Of a stretch of 64,000 nucleotides of DNA, positions 15,942-26,619 are shown in pieces. The translations under genes were made by a program, and so were the position numbers. Each line of letters opens with the position of its first letter. Position 1 is the stretch's first letter. The stretch comes from Polaromonas sp. GTDB taxonomy: Bacteria; Pseudomonadota; Gammaproteobacteria; Burkholderiales; Burkholderiaceae_C. Location: positions 1 to 64,000 of the forward strand of contig JAAFIP010000010.1 of the NCBI GenBank assembly GCA_013297865.1. The letters run 5' to 3'. Below the pieces are notes generated by a model that did not search any database, was not told where the DNA came from, and saw nothing but the letters and a program-made list of their open reading frames with translations.

Positions 15942-17417
15942 ATGCCCTCCACTATCCCCCTCGGTCTCATGTGGTTTCGCCGCGATCTGCGTGCGGACGA
16001 CAACGCTGCACTTTGCCACGCCCTGCAACGCTGCCAGAAGGTCGTTTGCGTGTTCGTGTTCGACCAGGAAATCCTGGACCCACTGCCCCGCGCTGATCGG
16101 CGCGTGGAGTTCATCCGTGAGTCGCTGGTCGACTTGGATGGCCAACTGCGCAAGCTGCAGCCCAAGGTCAAGCAAGCCATGTTAGTGGTGCGGCACGCCT
16201 GGGCTAGAGACGAGATTCCGCGCCTGGCCAAAGAGTTTGGCGCTGGCGCAGTGTTTACCAACCACGACTACGAGCCCACAGCACTGGTGCGCGATGCGCT
16301 GGTGCGCGACGCATTGCACAAAGACGGTATTGCGTTGCACACATTCAAAGACCATGTGATTTTTGAGCGCGAAGAGGTGCTTACCCAGGGCAATAAACCG
16401 TATGGTGTGTTCACACCCTACAAAAATGCCTGGCTCAAAAAACTCACCGATGACAGCTTGAGGCCCTACCCCTGCGAGGCCCATGCCCAGTCGCTGCAAG
16501 CTGCCCCTGCAGAGTATGCACAGAGCGTACCCAGCCTGGCAGACATCGGTTTTGAGAAAACCAATCTGTCCACCCTCAGCATCCCCACCGGCAGCAGCGG
16601 AGCCCGGGCGCTGTTTGAGGACTTTTTTGACCGCATGGACAGCTACCACGAGACGCGCGACTACCCTGGCGTCAAAGGCCCCAGCTACCTGAGCGTGCAC
16701 CTGCGCTTTGGCACGGTGTCCATCCGCAAGCTTTGCGCTACTGCTTACCAGCGGGTGCTGGCGGGCAGCGAGGGTGCCAAGATCTGGCTCAGTGAGCTGA
16801 TCTGGCGTGACTTTTATGTGCAGATCCTGGCCAATTTTCCGCAGGTGGCGCGTGGCAGTTTCAAGAGCGACTATGACGCCATCCAGTGGGAGCGCGGGCC
16901 CAAAGCAGAGGCGCTGTTCAAGGCCTGGTGTGAGGGCCGCACGGGCTATCCCATCGTGGACGCTGCCATGTTGCAACTGAATCAGACCGGCTATATGCAC
17001 AACCGCCTGCGCATGGTGGTGGCGAGTTTTCTGACCAAGGACCTGGGGCTGCACTGGCGCTGGGGAGAGCGATATTTTGCCGAGAAGCTCAACGACTTTG
17101 ACCTGTCCGCCAACAACGGGGGCTGGCAGTGGGCGTCCAGCAGCGGCTGCGATGCGCAGCCTTACTTTCGTATTTTTAACCCCAGCAGCCAGAGCGAACG
17201 CTTTGACGCGCAGGGCAAGTTCATTCGCCGCTATCTGCCGCAGCTGGCCAAGCTGCCCAACAGCGCGCTGCATGCCCCATGGGATGCCAAGCCGCTGGAG
17301 CTGCAGGCTGCAGGTGTGGAGCTGGGCAAAGACTACCCGCATCGCGTGGTCAAGCACGACGAAGCGCGTGCGCTGACTTTGCAGCGTTATGCAGTGGTGA
17401 AAAAGGTCAGCCAGTAG
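15942..17417 (+). CDS. phrB: Deoxyribodipyrimidine photolyase
   Basis: This 491-residue flavoprotein repairs cyclobutane pyrimidine dimers with blue light. The N-terminal Rossmann domain begins LMWFRRDLRADDNAAL. The C-terminal FAD domain has WRDFYVQI, GYPIVDAAMLQL, TGYMHNRLRM and, near residue 390, NNGGWQWASSSGCDAQPY. These are class I photolyase signatures. A small internal duplication (LVRDALVRDA) lies near residue 115. It stands alone between a repeat-rich gap and the convergent chpA gene. The start follows a weak ribosome site. Confidence 0.95.
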   Translation: MPSTIPLGLMWFRRDLRADDNAALCHALQRCQKVVCVFVFDQEILDPLPRADRRVEFIRESLVDLDGQLRKLQPKVKQAMLVVRHAWARDEIPRLAKEFGAGAVFTNHDYEPTALVRDALVRDALHKDGIALHTFKDHVIFEREEVLTQGNKPYGVFTPYKNAWLKKLTDDSLRPYPCEAHAQSLQAAPAEYAQSVPSLADIGFEKTNLSTLSIPTGSSGARALFEDFFDRMDSYHETRDYPGVKGPSYLSVHLRFGTVSIRKLCATAYQRVLAGSEGAKIWLSELIWRDFYVQILANFPQVARGSFKSDYDAIQWERGPKAEALFKAWCEGRTGYPIVDAAMLQLNQTGYMHNRLRMVVASFLTKDLGLHWRWGERYFAEKLNDFDLSANNGGWQWASSSGCDAQPYFRIFNPSSQSERFDAQGKFIRRYLPQLAKLPNSALHAPWDAKPLELQAAGVELGKDYPHRVVKHDEARALTLQRYAVVKKVSQ

Positions 17418-17425
17418 GCATGAGC

Positions 17426-17445
17426 GCGCAGGTCGAGGCCTGCGC
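17426..17445. terminator. Hairpin between convergent phrB and chpA
   Basis: GCGCAGG (17426-17432) and CCTGCGC (17439-17445) form a seven-pair stem with a six-base loop in the 40 bp gap between the convergent genes. No strong T-run follows, so its terminator role is tentative. Confidence 0.4.
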
Positions 17446-17457
17446 TTGCACAGCGCA

Positions 17458-20400
17458 TTACGCTGGCATGTGCTCTGTGGTGTAGCGGCGAATCAGGCTG
17501 AGCAGCTCTTCTTCAGAGTAGGGCTTGCCCAGATAGTGGTTCACGCCCAATGCCATTGCATGCTCGCGGTGCTTTTCGGCAATGCGCGAGGTAATGGTGA
17601 TGATGGGCAACCCTGCCAGGCGCGGATCGGCTTTGATGTTGCGCACCAGATCAAAACCGTCCATGCGCGGCATCTCGATGTCCGACAGCACGACAGCAGG
17701 CAGCTCCTCGGCCAGGCGCTCCAGGGCCAGCAGGCCGTCTGCCGCCAGGGCTACGCGGTAGCCTTCGCGCTGCAGCAGGCGCTGCGTGACACGGCGCACC
17801 GTGATCGAGTCGTCCACCACCAGGATGAGCGGAATCTGCGGCGCAGACACCGAGGCCGGGTTGGCTGGCACCAGAGGCACCACCGGGGCCGCGTCGCCCG
17901 ACAGATCGCGTGCGACCACATCGGTTACCCCATCGGCCAGCACATGGGCCTCGGCCTTGTCGGCGCTGAGCGAGCGTGCCTGCTCGCCATACACTGCAGC
18001 CAAAGCAACCGGGTTGTAGATCAGGGCCACGGCACCCGAGGCCAGCACGGACATGCCAGCCAAACCGGGCAGGCGTGAGAGCTGGGGACCAAGGTTTTTC
18101 ACCACGACTTCCTGGTTGCCCAGCACTTCGTCCACGTGGGCCACGATGCGTTGGCCTGCGCTGCTGAAGACGATGACAGGAATGGTCTTGCCTGCTACGG
18201 CATCGCTGGCGCGCGAGTGCTGCAGCAGTGCGCCCGACCAGAAGAAGGGCAAGGCCGTGCCGTCCAGGTCATAGCGGCCAGAGTTATAGGCGGCCTGCAG
18301 ATCTTTCTGGGTTGCGCGGCGTACGGTTTCTACCAGGTTGGCGGGCACGCCCACCGACAGGTTGCCCACACGCAGCATCACCACCTGCGTCACCGCCGTG
18401 GTCAGTGGCAACACCAGTTTGAAGTTGGTGCCCTGGCCTGCTGAGGTGCTGGTCTCGATACGGCCACCCAGCGCCAGTACTTCCGAGCGCACCACGTCCA
18501 TGCCGATGCCGCGGCCAGAGAGCTCGGTCACTTGCGTGGCGGTGGTAAAGCCTGGTGTGAAAATCAGGTTGGCAGCTTCGTTGTCGTCCACGGTCTGCTC
18601 GTTGGTGAGCAGGCCCTGGGCCTGGGCACGCTCACGGATGCGTGTCAAGTCCAGGCCAGCGCCGTCGTCGCGGAACTCAACCGAGATGTCGTTGCCTTCC
18701 TGGTGCAAGCTGATGGTGATCTGGCCATTGGCATCCTTGCCTGCAGACACGCGGGCCTGGGCTGCTTCAATGCCGTGGGCCACGCAGTTGCGCAGCAAGT
18801 GTTCAAACGCGGGGGTCATGCGGTCGAGCACGCCACGGTCCATCTCAATGGAGCCCCCCAGAATGTCCAGCTTGACCTGCTTGTTGGCGTCTTTGCCAGC
18901 CTGGCGCACGACACGGTACAGGCGCTCGGAGATGCCTTCAAACTCCACCATGCGGGTGCGCAGCAGATCGCGCTGCAGCTCACGGGTTTGACGTGCCTGG
19001 GCAACCAGGTCGTCTTCGGTGGCTTCCACGGTGCGCTGGATACTGCGTTGCACAGTGGCCACGTCGTTGACCGATTCGGCCATCATGCGGGTGAGCTCCT
19101 GCACGCGGGTGAAGCGGTCAAACTCCAGCGGATCGAAGGCTGCATTGGTTTCCTTGGCCAGCGCCATGCGAGACTGCATCTGCGACTCGGCCTGTACTTC
19201 AATATCGCGCAGCTGCAGACGCAGCTTGTCCAGGTTACCCGTCAAGTCACCCAGCGAACCACGCAATTGGCCCAGCTCGGCTTCCAAGCGCGAGCGGGTG
19301 ATCATTACTTCACCTGCCTGGTTGACCAGGCGGTCCAGCAGCTGTGAGCGTACACGCACTGTCTGGTTGCCTGCTACGGAACGTGCTGCGGACACCGATC
19401 CCGCAGCAGCAGGGGTCACACGCAGCGGGGCCATGCTGGTCAGCACAGGCGCAGACAGCACGGGTGCGGAAGGCGCCGTGCTGGCAACGGGTTTCAGGTC
19501 GACCACTGGCGCCGTGGTGGCTGGCACTGGCGCTGCGGCGCTGACTGCCGGGGCAGCAGCATCCTGCGGGTGGCGCAGGCGGTCAAAATTAGCCTGCATG
19601 CCGTCGAGCAGACCCGTCAATGGCTCCAGCTGGGCTGTGGTGGCCTCCTCGGGCATTTGCTCGATGGACGACTCCATGCGGTGGGCCAGTTCGCCCAGAC
19701 GCAAGGCACCTGCCAGGCGTGCACTGCCCTTGAGCGTGTGCAAGCCGCGCAGCACTTCGGAACGCGCACTGGTGTTGTTGGGGCGAGAAGTCCATTGGCG
19801 CAAGGCACCGCCGAGCTGCGGAAACAGCTCCAGCGCCTCTTCTTCAAAGATCGGGAACAGATCGGGGTCAAGTGCATCGGCTACGTCAATCTCATCTTCC
19901 GCCTCTTGCTCCGTCAGGCTGCGGGGCACCACGCTGAGTACCGCGGCGCTGGCAAGACCTGCCGCGGCCACGCCCAACACGGGGAAGCTTTTTTGCACCT
20001 GCGTCGGTGCTTCGGGGATAAACACGGGTTCGGCTGGCGCAGATACCACATCCACCACAGGCTCTGGCACGGGTTCGGGCTCTGGTTCAGGTTCGTAGGC
20101 AACGATGGGTTCAGCATACGACTGGACAGGCAGCTCAACAGGCGCTGGCTCAGGCTCCTGCATGGCAGGTGCTGCAACAGGCTCGGCTGGTGCATGTGTT
20201 GTCAAGGTGACAGTGCTGGCAGCCAGGCCAGCGGCCGTGGCAGCGGCAATGACCGTAACGCTGGGTGCGTCAGAGAGCGACGCAAAACTTGAGGACACTG
20301 GCGCCACAGAAGCCGGTGGATGAAAGCTGCTATCGGAGTCCAGGTTGACGAACCCCGAATCTGCTGCTGCAGTCAAGCTGTGGAAAACAGTGACTGCCTC

Positions 20401-23400
20401 AGGCGCACGCAGACAGCGCTGCAGACCCTGTTCTACAGAAGCCATAGGCTCACGCAGCAAGCCCGCAGCAAACTGGTGCAGCAGACGGCGGATTTCTTCG
20501 GCAGCGGCAACAAAATCTGCAGCGCAGCTGTGCGCAGAATAGGAACCATCGTCAGAAATGTTCTGCACATGCTGCAAGGCATCTTCCATGGTGCGCGCCA
20601 GGCCCGACAGTGCACCAAAGCCTACCGTGGCAGAGCTGCCTGCCAGGGAGTGCGCAAAGACCACTGCGTCGTTGGGCAGCGGCTGAGAGGGCTCCATGGC
20701 CCATTCGCTCAGACAGTTGACCAGCCGGCGCGACCATTCATCAGCTTCGTTGAGATAGACGTTGTACAAGGGCAGGCTGATACGCAATGGCCCAATCGCC
20801 TTGAACTGGTCGTCGGCTGCCAGTGATGCCATGCCTGAATTCAGGCTGGACGGCAAGGGCGCCACTGAGCTGCCTGTAGAGGACAGGGCAGTTGCGCCAG
20901 CCAGACCGGCTACCGCTGCCACAGCAGCTGGTTTGCCAAAGTTGCCCAAATCAAAGCCCAGGTCTGCCACAGGCTCGGGTTCAGGCTCTGGTGTGTAGGC
21001 CATGGGCTGGGTCGCATAGCTGTTGAAGTCCACACGCTCGGTAGCAGGCTCCAGAAATTTCTCCGCCGCATGGGCGTCTGCTGATGCAGAGAATTGCTCC
21101 AGAGCAGCCTGATCTGACGCATCAAGTTCAGGCGCAGCCGATGGGGCTGACAGGTCTGCACCGTCCATCAGGGCATCCTGCTCCTGCATGGCGCGCTCAA
21201 AAGCGGCCAACTCATCGGCGCTGATCAGTTCGTCGGTCGCAGGCATCACCACGTCTTCGCTCAAGTCCAGACTGATGTCCGCGATCTCTGGCATAGGCAC
21301 AGCGGGCTCAGGCTGTGAAGCTTGCACAAGCTCCAGATGGGACGCGCCATCGTCTACAGTAATGGTGGCGGCGTCGCTCAGATCGAAATCAAAGTCATCA
21401 ACCATGTCGATGGCAGAAGCCTCCTGGGCCGCGGCAACAGGCGCATCTGAAACTTCGAATGTTGGAATCTCCTGCGCCAGTGCCTGCTCAAGCGCTTGCA
21501 TGTCAGCGCCTGGCTCGGTTGCAGAAGCTGCGGGCGCGTCATGGGCCTCGAACTCATCCAGGGTCAGATCAAAGGTGAAGTCTTCATCCAGAGCAGGCGC
21601 TGGCGCCGGATCAGCCGATGCTGCTGCAAGGCTGGGAAGCGCTGCTCCAGCGGCTACAGCAGCGGTAGCTACTGCCAGCACAGGTACATCAGGCAGCGTG
21701 GCATCCAGATCAAAGCTCAGATCCATCGGTGCCTGGTCTGCCTGCGCAGCCATTTCAGGCAGTGTGGGCAGCATCTCTGGCGCGCTGATGACTTCGACTT
21801 CTTGCAAAGGAACGGGGGACGATGCTGGCAACTCGGGCAGTTGCAAGGGCAGGAATTCACCGTGGCTGCGCAATGCATCGGCGCTGGCGCGGAATGGGGC
21901 TGCAGTCCAGTGACTGGCATTGGCAGCCGCAATATCTTCAACCCAACGGGCCATACCTGACAAGGCCTGGGAGGACGTATTGCACAGGGCCTCGTTGGCC
22001 GGTTTCTGGTCTGCCAGCCAAGAGTTGAGCAGTTGCTCCATGGACCAGCCTGCTTCGCCAAAGGTATTGAGCCCCACCATGCGGGAGCTGCCCTTGAGCG
22101 TATGGAAGGCGCGGCGCAAGGTGGTCATGTCGGCCAGATTGCTCGGGTCGGTCACCAGAGCATCGACCGCGGCCTGGCCGTTGCCAATAACTTCACGCGC
22201 CTCTTCCAGGAAAATGTCCAGCAGCTCTGCATCGTCGCCTAGGTCGTCTTGCGCAGGGCTTGCAGCAGGCGCAGATTGGGCGCTGCCGGTTTGGGCACTG
22301 GCAATCATGGCTGCGACTGCAGCGGCGGCAGCGGCAGGAACGGCAGAGGAAGCAACCACATTGGCTGCCGGCGCAGCGGATACTGCAGGCGCATGTTCTT
22401 CGGTTAGTGGTATCGGCGTATTGACACGACCCATCAAGGGCTTGAGTTCACCGTGCTCTTCGTCAAACACAAACAGCTTTTTAGCCAGCGCTGGCTGGTA
22501 GCTCAGCATATCGATCAAAAAGCCCAAAGCGCCCAGGTTGTTACCGATCTTGTCGAAGGTGCCTGCTGCGCGGGCACGCTCATCATCGATCTGCGTCACC
22601 ATGATCTGCTCTATGCTGTCACGCATACGCAGCACGGTCTGGGAAGCCTGGTCCAGGCCCAGCACTGACAGCACGCCGCGCATCTGCGACAGGCGCGACG
22701 GCACATTGGCCAGCGGTGCCTTGTCTTGCGGGTCGCGGAAAAATTGGTCCATGGACTTTTCCAGCTCGCCCAGCGACATCTTGAGCTCGCCCACCACACT
22801 GCCCATGGTCTGGCGGTCGCTGACGCGCCGGTACAGCTCTTCCATCCAGGGTTCCAGCGATTGATTGGTCGCACCATTGCGGGCGTTTTCCACGCGCTGC
22901 GCCAGATGGTTGACGCGCTCGGTCAATGCCGGGTCGTTCGGGTCAAAGTCCTCGAAACCTGCTTCAAGATAGAGAATCGAGGTTGCGACTTCCATACCCA
23001 GCGCAGGCTCGGGTGTCTGCCCGGTCCTGGCCGCGGTTTCGGCCACACCCATCAGCGCTTTGGACAGCGCCTGCCCTGTGGGCAGCAGTTTGGAAATGGA
23101 GTCAGTAATCAGATTGAACTGGTCTTGTACAGCCTTGAGTTTGCCCATGTCACCTGCAGTGACGCTGGACCAGGATTCTTTGGCCGTTGTAATGCGTTTG
23201 CGCGCCTGTACCAGCAAGGCTGGGTCAAACTGGCCGTATGGAGACTTGGCGTAATCGACCGGGGTATAGCTGGCCAGGCCGTAGGCCATACGCACTTCGC
23301 CGAGCAGGGGAGCCAGCGTCCTGGGCTGCGACTGTGCGCAGAAAAACAGCAGGTCTTGGGCCAAACGGTCCGAGACGGTCATATCGCCTTTGGCATGCGT

Positions 23401-24192
23401 AGCCAGCTGAATCAGTATGCGGGAGACCGTGCGCTTGACATACACATCACCAACCAGGCTGCTGGTGGCGATAGCTTCAAAAAAGCCCGCAGCGATGCGC
23501 CAGAAAACCGCAAACTCACGCTGCGCTGCGCCCTCAGTAGCCACCGCGATGGAGGCAGACTGTTTGGCCAAATCTGCAGCCGATGGGATGTCCAGGGATT
23601 TGATAACCATCAAAGCCGCTTTGTCGAATCTGCCACGCGTATCCGCATTTATAGCGACTGGCTCAGCGCCAGTATCTGCCACCTCGGCCCAACGCCACGC
23701 AAAAGTCCACAGATCTGCAGGGTGCACCCGGCTTGCGCCTGCGATCTCCTGCACCTGGGCGTATTGCTCAAACAGGGTTACAGGGGTCTGCGACTTGCCT
23801 GCCAGCACGGTTTCCAGAAAACCGGTCAACGCAAAACTGGCACGCTCAATTTTGGCAGTCGCCGCTTCGGTGCACAGCTCAGGGCGGCTGATAAATTTCT
23901 GTACCGCTGTCTCCATGCTGCGCAGTACGATGGCGGGACCGCTGAAGCCGGTCATTTCCAATGCGCCCACCGCCTGGTGGATCTGCTGGCGGGAAATGCG
24001 CAACTGGCCTGTGTCCACGGTGGCCAGATCGGAGCCGCGGGCTTGCTCGGCATCCCGTACATAACGGCGCAATGCCTTGGTGGCGGTGTCCAGCGATTTG
24101 CGCAGCTCGTCCAGAACCCAAGCCAGGGGCCCCAGATCGTTGGCTTGGACATCTACCCCTGGCGAAGCCGTTGCAGTATCGAAGTTTTGCAT
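17458..24192 (-). CDS. chpA: ChpA/PilL giant hybrid histidine kinase of the Pil-Chp system
   Basis: The protein is about 2244 residues and is the CheA-type kinase for twitching motility. An N-terminal histidine-lacking Hpt-like region is followed by three Hpt domains whose histidines lie in FHTLKGSSRM (about 694), AHSLAGSSATVG (about 1180) and LHTLKGSARLAG (about 1482). Long Ala/Pro/Glu-rich linkers separate them. The dimerisation and ATPase part follows, with the N-box RNCVAHG near 1802 and DDGAGLD after it. A CheW-like domain and a receiver (phosphate acceptor in LSDIEMPRMDG near 2169) complete the chain. It is the last gene of pilG-pilH-pilI-pilJ-chpA. ATG 24192 was chosen over an upstream TTG at 24201. 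Confidence 0.94.
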   Translation of the reverse strand: MQNFDTATASPGVDVQANDLGPLAWVLDELRKSLDTATKALRRYVRDAEQARGSDLATVDTGQLRISRQQIHQAVGALEMTGFSGPAIVLRSMETAVQKFISRPELCTEAATAKIERASFALTGFLETVLAGKSQTPVTLFEQYAQVQEIAGASRVHPADLWTFAWRWAEVADTGAEPVAINADTRGRFDKAALMVIKSLDIPSAADLAKQSASIAVATEGAAQREFAVFWRIAAGFFEAIATSSLVGDVYVKRTVSRILIQLATHAKGDMTVSDRLAQDLLFFCAQSQPRTLAPLLGEVRMAYGLASYTPVDYAKSPYGQFDPALLVQARKRITTAKESWSSVTAGDMGKLKAVQDQFNLITDSISKLLPTGQALSKALMGVAETAARTGQTPEPALGMEVATSILYLEAGFEDFDPNDPALTERVNHLAQRVENARNGATNQSLEPWMEELYRRVSDRQTMGSVVGELKMSLGELEKSMDQFFRDPQDKAPLANVPSRLSQMRGVLSVLGLDQASQTVLRMRDSIEQIMVTQIDDERARAAGTFDKIGNNLGALGFLIDMLSYQPALAKKLFVFDEEHGELKPLMGRVNTPIPLTEEHAPAVSAAPAANVVASSAVPAAAAAAVAAMIASAQTGSAQSAPAASPAQDDLGDDAELLDIFLEEAREVIGNGQAAVDALVTDPSNLADMTTLRRAFHTLKGSSRMVGLNTFGEAGWSMEQLLNSWLADQKPANEALCNTSSQALSGMARWVEDIAAANASHWTAAPFRASADALRSHGEFLPLQLPELPASSPVPLQEVEVISAPEMLPTLPEMAAQADQAPMDLSFDLDATLPDVPVLAVATAAVAAGAALPSLAAASADPAPAPALDEDFTFDLTLDEFEAHDAPAASATEPGADMQALEQALAQEIPTFEVSDAPVAAAQEASAIDMVDDFDFDLSDAATITVDDGASHLELVQASQPEPAVPMPEIADISLDLSEDVVMPATDELISADELAAFERAMQEQDALMDGADLSAPSAAPELDASDQAALEQFSASADAHAAEKFLEPATERVDFNSYATQPMAYTPEPEPEPVADLGFDLGNFGKPAAVAAVAGLAGATALSSTGSSVAPLPSSLNSGMASLAADDQFKAIGPLRISLPLYNVYLNEADEWSRRLVNCLSEWAMEPSQPLPNDAVVFAHSLAGSSATVGFGALSGLARTMEDALQHVQNISDDGSYSAHSCAADFVAAAEEIRRLLHQFAAGLLREPMASVEQGLQRCLRAPEAVTVFHSLTAAADSGFVNLDSDSSFHPPASVAPVSSSFASLSDAPSVTVIAAATAAGLAASTVTLTTHAPAEPVAAPAMQEPEPAPVELPVQSYAEPIVAYEPEPEPEPVPEPVVDVVSAPAEPVFIPEAPTQVQKSFPVLGVAAAGLASAAVLSVVPRSLTEQEAEDEIDVADALDPDLFPIFEEEALELFPQLGGALRQWTSRPNNTSARSEVLRGLHTLKGSARLAGALRLGELAHRMESSIEQMPEEATTAQLEPLTGLLDGMQANFDRLRHPQDAAAPAVSAAAPVPATTAPVVDLKPVASTAPSAPVLSAPVLTSMAPLRVTPAAAGSVSAARSVAGNQTVRVRSQLLDRLVNQAGEVMITRSRLEAELGQLRGSLGDLTGNLDKLRLQLRDIEVQAESQMQSRMALAKETNAAFDPLEFDRFTRVQELTRMMAESVNDVATVQRSIQRTVEATEDDLVAQARQTRELQRDLLRTRMVEFEGISERLYRVVRQAGKDANKQVKLDILGGSIEMDRGVLDRMTPAFEHLLRNCVAHGIEAAQARVSAGKDANGQITISLHQEGNDISVEFRDDGAGLDLTRIRERAQAQGLLTNEQTVDDNEAANLIFTPGFTTATQVTELSGRGIGMDVVRSEVLALGGRIETSTSAGQGTNFKLVLPLTTAVTQVVMLRVGNLSVGVPANLVETVRRATQKDLQAAYNSGRYDLDGTALPFFWSGALLQHSRASDAVAGKTIPVIVFSSAGQRIVAHVDEVLGNQEVVVKNLGPQLSRLPGLAGMSVLASGAVALIYNPVALAAVYGEQARSLSADKAEAHVLADGVTDVVARDLSGDAAPVVPLVPANPASVSAPQIPLILVVDDSITVRRVTQRLLQREGYRVALAADGLLALERLAEELPAVVLSDIEMPRMDGFDLVRNIKADPRLAGLPIITITSRIAEKHREHAMALGVNHYLGKPYSEEELLSLIRRYTTEHMPA

Positions 24193-24267
24193 GGATAACA
24201 ACGCCCTAATCTTCGTGATAAATACGTGTTCAGCGCATCACACCGTGTGCGCCGAACCTGGTTTCGC

Positions 24268-26544
24268 TTAGCCGATCTTGAATCGTGACACCGACTGGCG
24301 CAGCTCTTCCGCCATGCGGCTGAGGTCGCGCACCTGCTGCGCGGTTGAGCGGGTACCTTCACCCGTTTGCTCCGTCACGGCAAAAATGTGCTGGATGTTG
24401 CCAGCCACCACGTTGGCAGAGTCTGCCTCGCGTGCGGCGGATTGTGAAATCTGCTCAATCAGCTCGGCCAATTTGCGCGACACCGCATCAATCTCTGACA
24501 GTGCAGTACCCGCGTTATCAGAAAGCTTGGCACCTTCCACCACACCCTGCGTGGAGCGCTCCATAGCGGCCACGGCATCCTGGGTGTCGGTCTGAATGGT
24601 TTTCACCAGCGCGGCAATCTGTTTGGTAGCGTCACCAGAACGTTCGGCCAGTCGCTGCACCTCTTCCGCAACCACCGAGAAGCCTCGGCCTGCTTCACCA
24701 GCGGAGGCCGCCTGGATGGCAGCGTTCAGCGCCAGCACGTTGGTCTGTTCGGTAATATCGGAAATCAGTTCGGTAATTTCACCAATCTCCTGGGACGATT
24801 CGCCCAGTCGCTTGATACGTTTGGAGGTGTCCTGAATCTGGTCGCGGATGGAGTTCATACCGCCGATGGCGTTTTGCACCGCCGCCAAACCGGATTCGGT
24901 AGCGACCAGGGATTGGCGCGCCACAGAGGCTGATTCCTGGGCCTGTGCAGACACCTGGTTAATGCGGCCGGCCATCTCCAGCACCGACTGGCCGGTTTCG
25001 CGAATCTCACGCAGCTGCTCGGTAGAGGCCGCCAGCAGCTCGGTGGAAGTGCCTTCCACCGCTGCAGTGGTTTGCGCCACGCGGGTCGCCGTGTTCTGCA
25101 CGTTACCTACCAGTGAGCGCAGTTCTTCCACCGTGTAGTTCACCGAGTCGGCAATGGCGCCGGTAATGTCTTCGGTCACCGTGGCTTCCTGGGTCAGATC
25201 GCCTTCAGCGACCGATTGCAGTTCGTTCATCAAGCGCAAAATAGCTGCCTGGTTGGCATCGTTGACACGTTTGGCTTCCTGCTCCTGACCCTCCGCCATC
25301 AGTCGCTGCGCTTCCGCAACACCCTGGCGTTTGCGGCTGTCCTGCAGTTGCACAAAAGCCAGACCTGCCGCAGCAGCCAGCGCCAGCAAACCTGCCAATA
25401 CCAGCGCCAGAATTGCCAGGGGGCTCAAGCCGGTTTGTGAGGACAGTCTGCCCTGCATGTCTTCCAGCTGGCGGCGCAGGGGCTCAGAGTCCGCAATAAT
25501 GGCCGACTGCGCTTCACGGGCCGATACCAGGCCCTGCAGGTTACCCAAGATAGCGCCTGCTTGGCCACGGGTTTGTTCATAAAGCTTGAGCAATGCGTCC
25601 AGACGCTCGCGGGTCTGCGCATCTTTGGATGCATTCAAACGCAGTTCTGGGCTGCCTTCCAGCAGTCCTTGGGCGATTTCCTTGAATGAGTTCAGGTCTT
25701 TACCCAGCAAAAACACGGCTTCCGGGCTCACACCCTCCATCGTCAGGAATTCGTTGGCTGACTTGCCGATACGCTGCGTCAACATCACCAACTGGCCCGA
25801 TGCAGAAATTTCAGCCGCTGGAGCATTTTGCTGCAGTTTGAGCGACGACACGGTTTCGGCCACTTCCAGCAGGTCAGAGGACTGGCGGTTAATGGCGCGC
25901 AGCGCACTGCCCACCTGGGTCAGAATCTTCTGCTGATCCATCACGGTCTTAGCGTTTTTCTCGGCACGGTCCACCAGAGGCAACAGCTTGTCAGCGTCTT
26001 CCTGCAGGCCCGATTCCACCGCATCAATGTTCAATGCACTGTCGCTGTTCTTCAGGCCGCGTACGTTTTTAGCCAGAATTTCCGAGCTCTCGCGCACGTC
26101 AGGGAAGGCCTGCGCACTGCCCACCAAAGCCTGGGATACCGATTTGGCCAGGCGCTGCGATTGCGTTGCCGAGTCTCCGGTGGCCGCCACCTGGCGGGCC
26201 ACTTTACCGGCTTGGTTCAGCGCAAACAGCGTCACCAGTGCCAGCATGACCAGTGCAATCACCAGCAATATCGACAGGATACGCTGGTGTTGGCCGATAG
26301 TGCGCGAACCCAGCAGCGGTACGCTGACTTTCTCAGTATCCTGCACTGCCGCACCGGGACTGTCAGCCATGACGCTGCCGCCGAAGCCATCACCGCGCAG
26401 CGCGTTCATGTCCATCGCCATCATGCCGCCTGTGGCATCCATAGACATGGCGCCATCAGGATTGATGCTGGCATCAGGCAGAAAAGATGGTTCATCCGAC
26501 GGGGCGTTTGGCTTGAAGAGACGGGAAAAGCGGTTAGATGACAT
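24268..26544 (-). CDS. pilJ: PilJ, type IV pilus methyl-accepting chemotaxis protein
   Basis: The 758-residue membrane receptor has a cytoplasmic N-terminus of about 88 residues, longer than in many PilJ proteins. A first membrane span lies at about 90-110. A periplasmic region with two PilJ-type helical modules extends to about 370, and a second span covers about 373-397. A HAMP-like region and the signalling domain follow, with the hairpin tip around [20 protein letters not shown]. It presumably senses a surface or pilus signal and controls ChpA through PilI. The gene lies 66 bp upstream of chpA. Confidence 0.94.
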   Translation of the reverse strand: MSSNRFSRLFKPNAPSDEPSFLPDASINPDGAMSMDATGGMMAMDMNALRGDGFGGSVMADSPGAAVQDTEKVSVPLLGSRTIGQHQRILSILLVIALVMLALVTLFALNQAGKVARQVAATGDSATQSQRLAKSVSQALVGSAQAFPDVRESSEILAKNVRGLKNSDSALNIDAVESGLQEDADKLLPLVDRAEKNAKTVMDQQKILTQVGSALRAINRQSSDLLEVAETVSSLKLQQNAPAAEISASGQLVMLTQRIGKSANEFLTMEGVSPEAVFLLGKDLNSFKEIAQGLLEGSPELRLNASKDAQTRERLDALLKLYEQTRGQAGAILGNLQGLVSAREAQSAIIADSEPLRRQLEDMQGRLSSQTGLSPLAILALVLAGLLALAAAAGLAFVQLQDSRKRQGVAEAQRLMAEGQEQEAKRVNDANQAAILRLMNELQSVAEGDLTQEATVTEDITGAIADSVNYTVEELRSLVGNVQNTATRVAQTTAAVEGTSTELLAASTEQLREIRETGQSVLEMAGRINQVSAQAQESASVARQSLVATESGLAAVQNAIGGMNSIRDQIQDTSKRIKRLGESSQEIGEITELISDITEQTNVLALNAAIQAASAGEAGRGFSVVAEEVQRLAERSGDATKQIAALVKTIQTDTQDAVAAMERSTQGVVEGAKLSDNAGTALSEIDAVSRKLAELIEQISQSAAREADSANVVAGNIQHIFAVTEQTGEGTRSTAQQVRDLSRMAEELRQSVSRFKIG

Positions 26545-26619
26545 AGTGAAGGCCTTCTGAAAGAGGTCGCGCTAGCAAAAATAAATAGGGCAGTTGAACA
26601 CGATGATGTGGGTGACTCG

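Noticed and set aside
16182-17357. 391-codon minus-strand open frame
   Set aside because: It is antisense to phrB, whose protein motifs are unambiguous.
22726-24198. 490-codon plus-strand open frame
   Set aside because: It lies entirely opposite chpA and has no recognisable domain.
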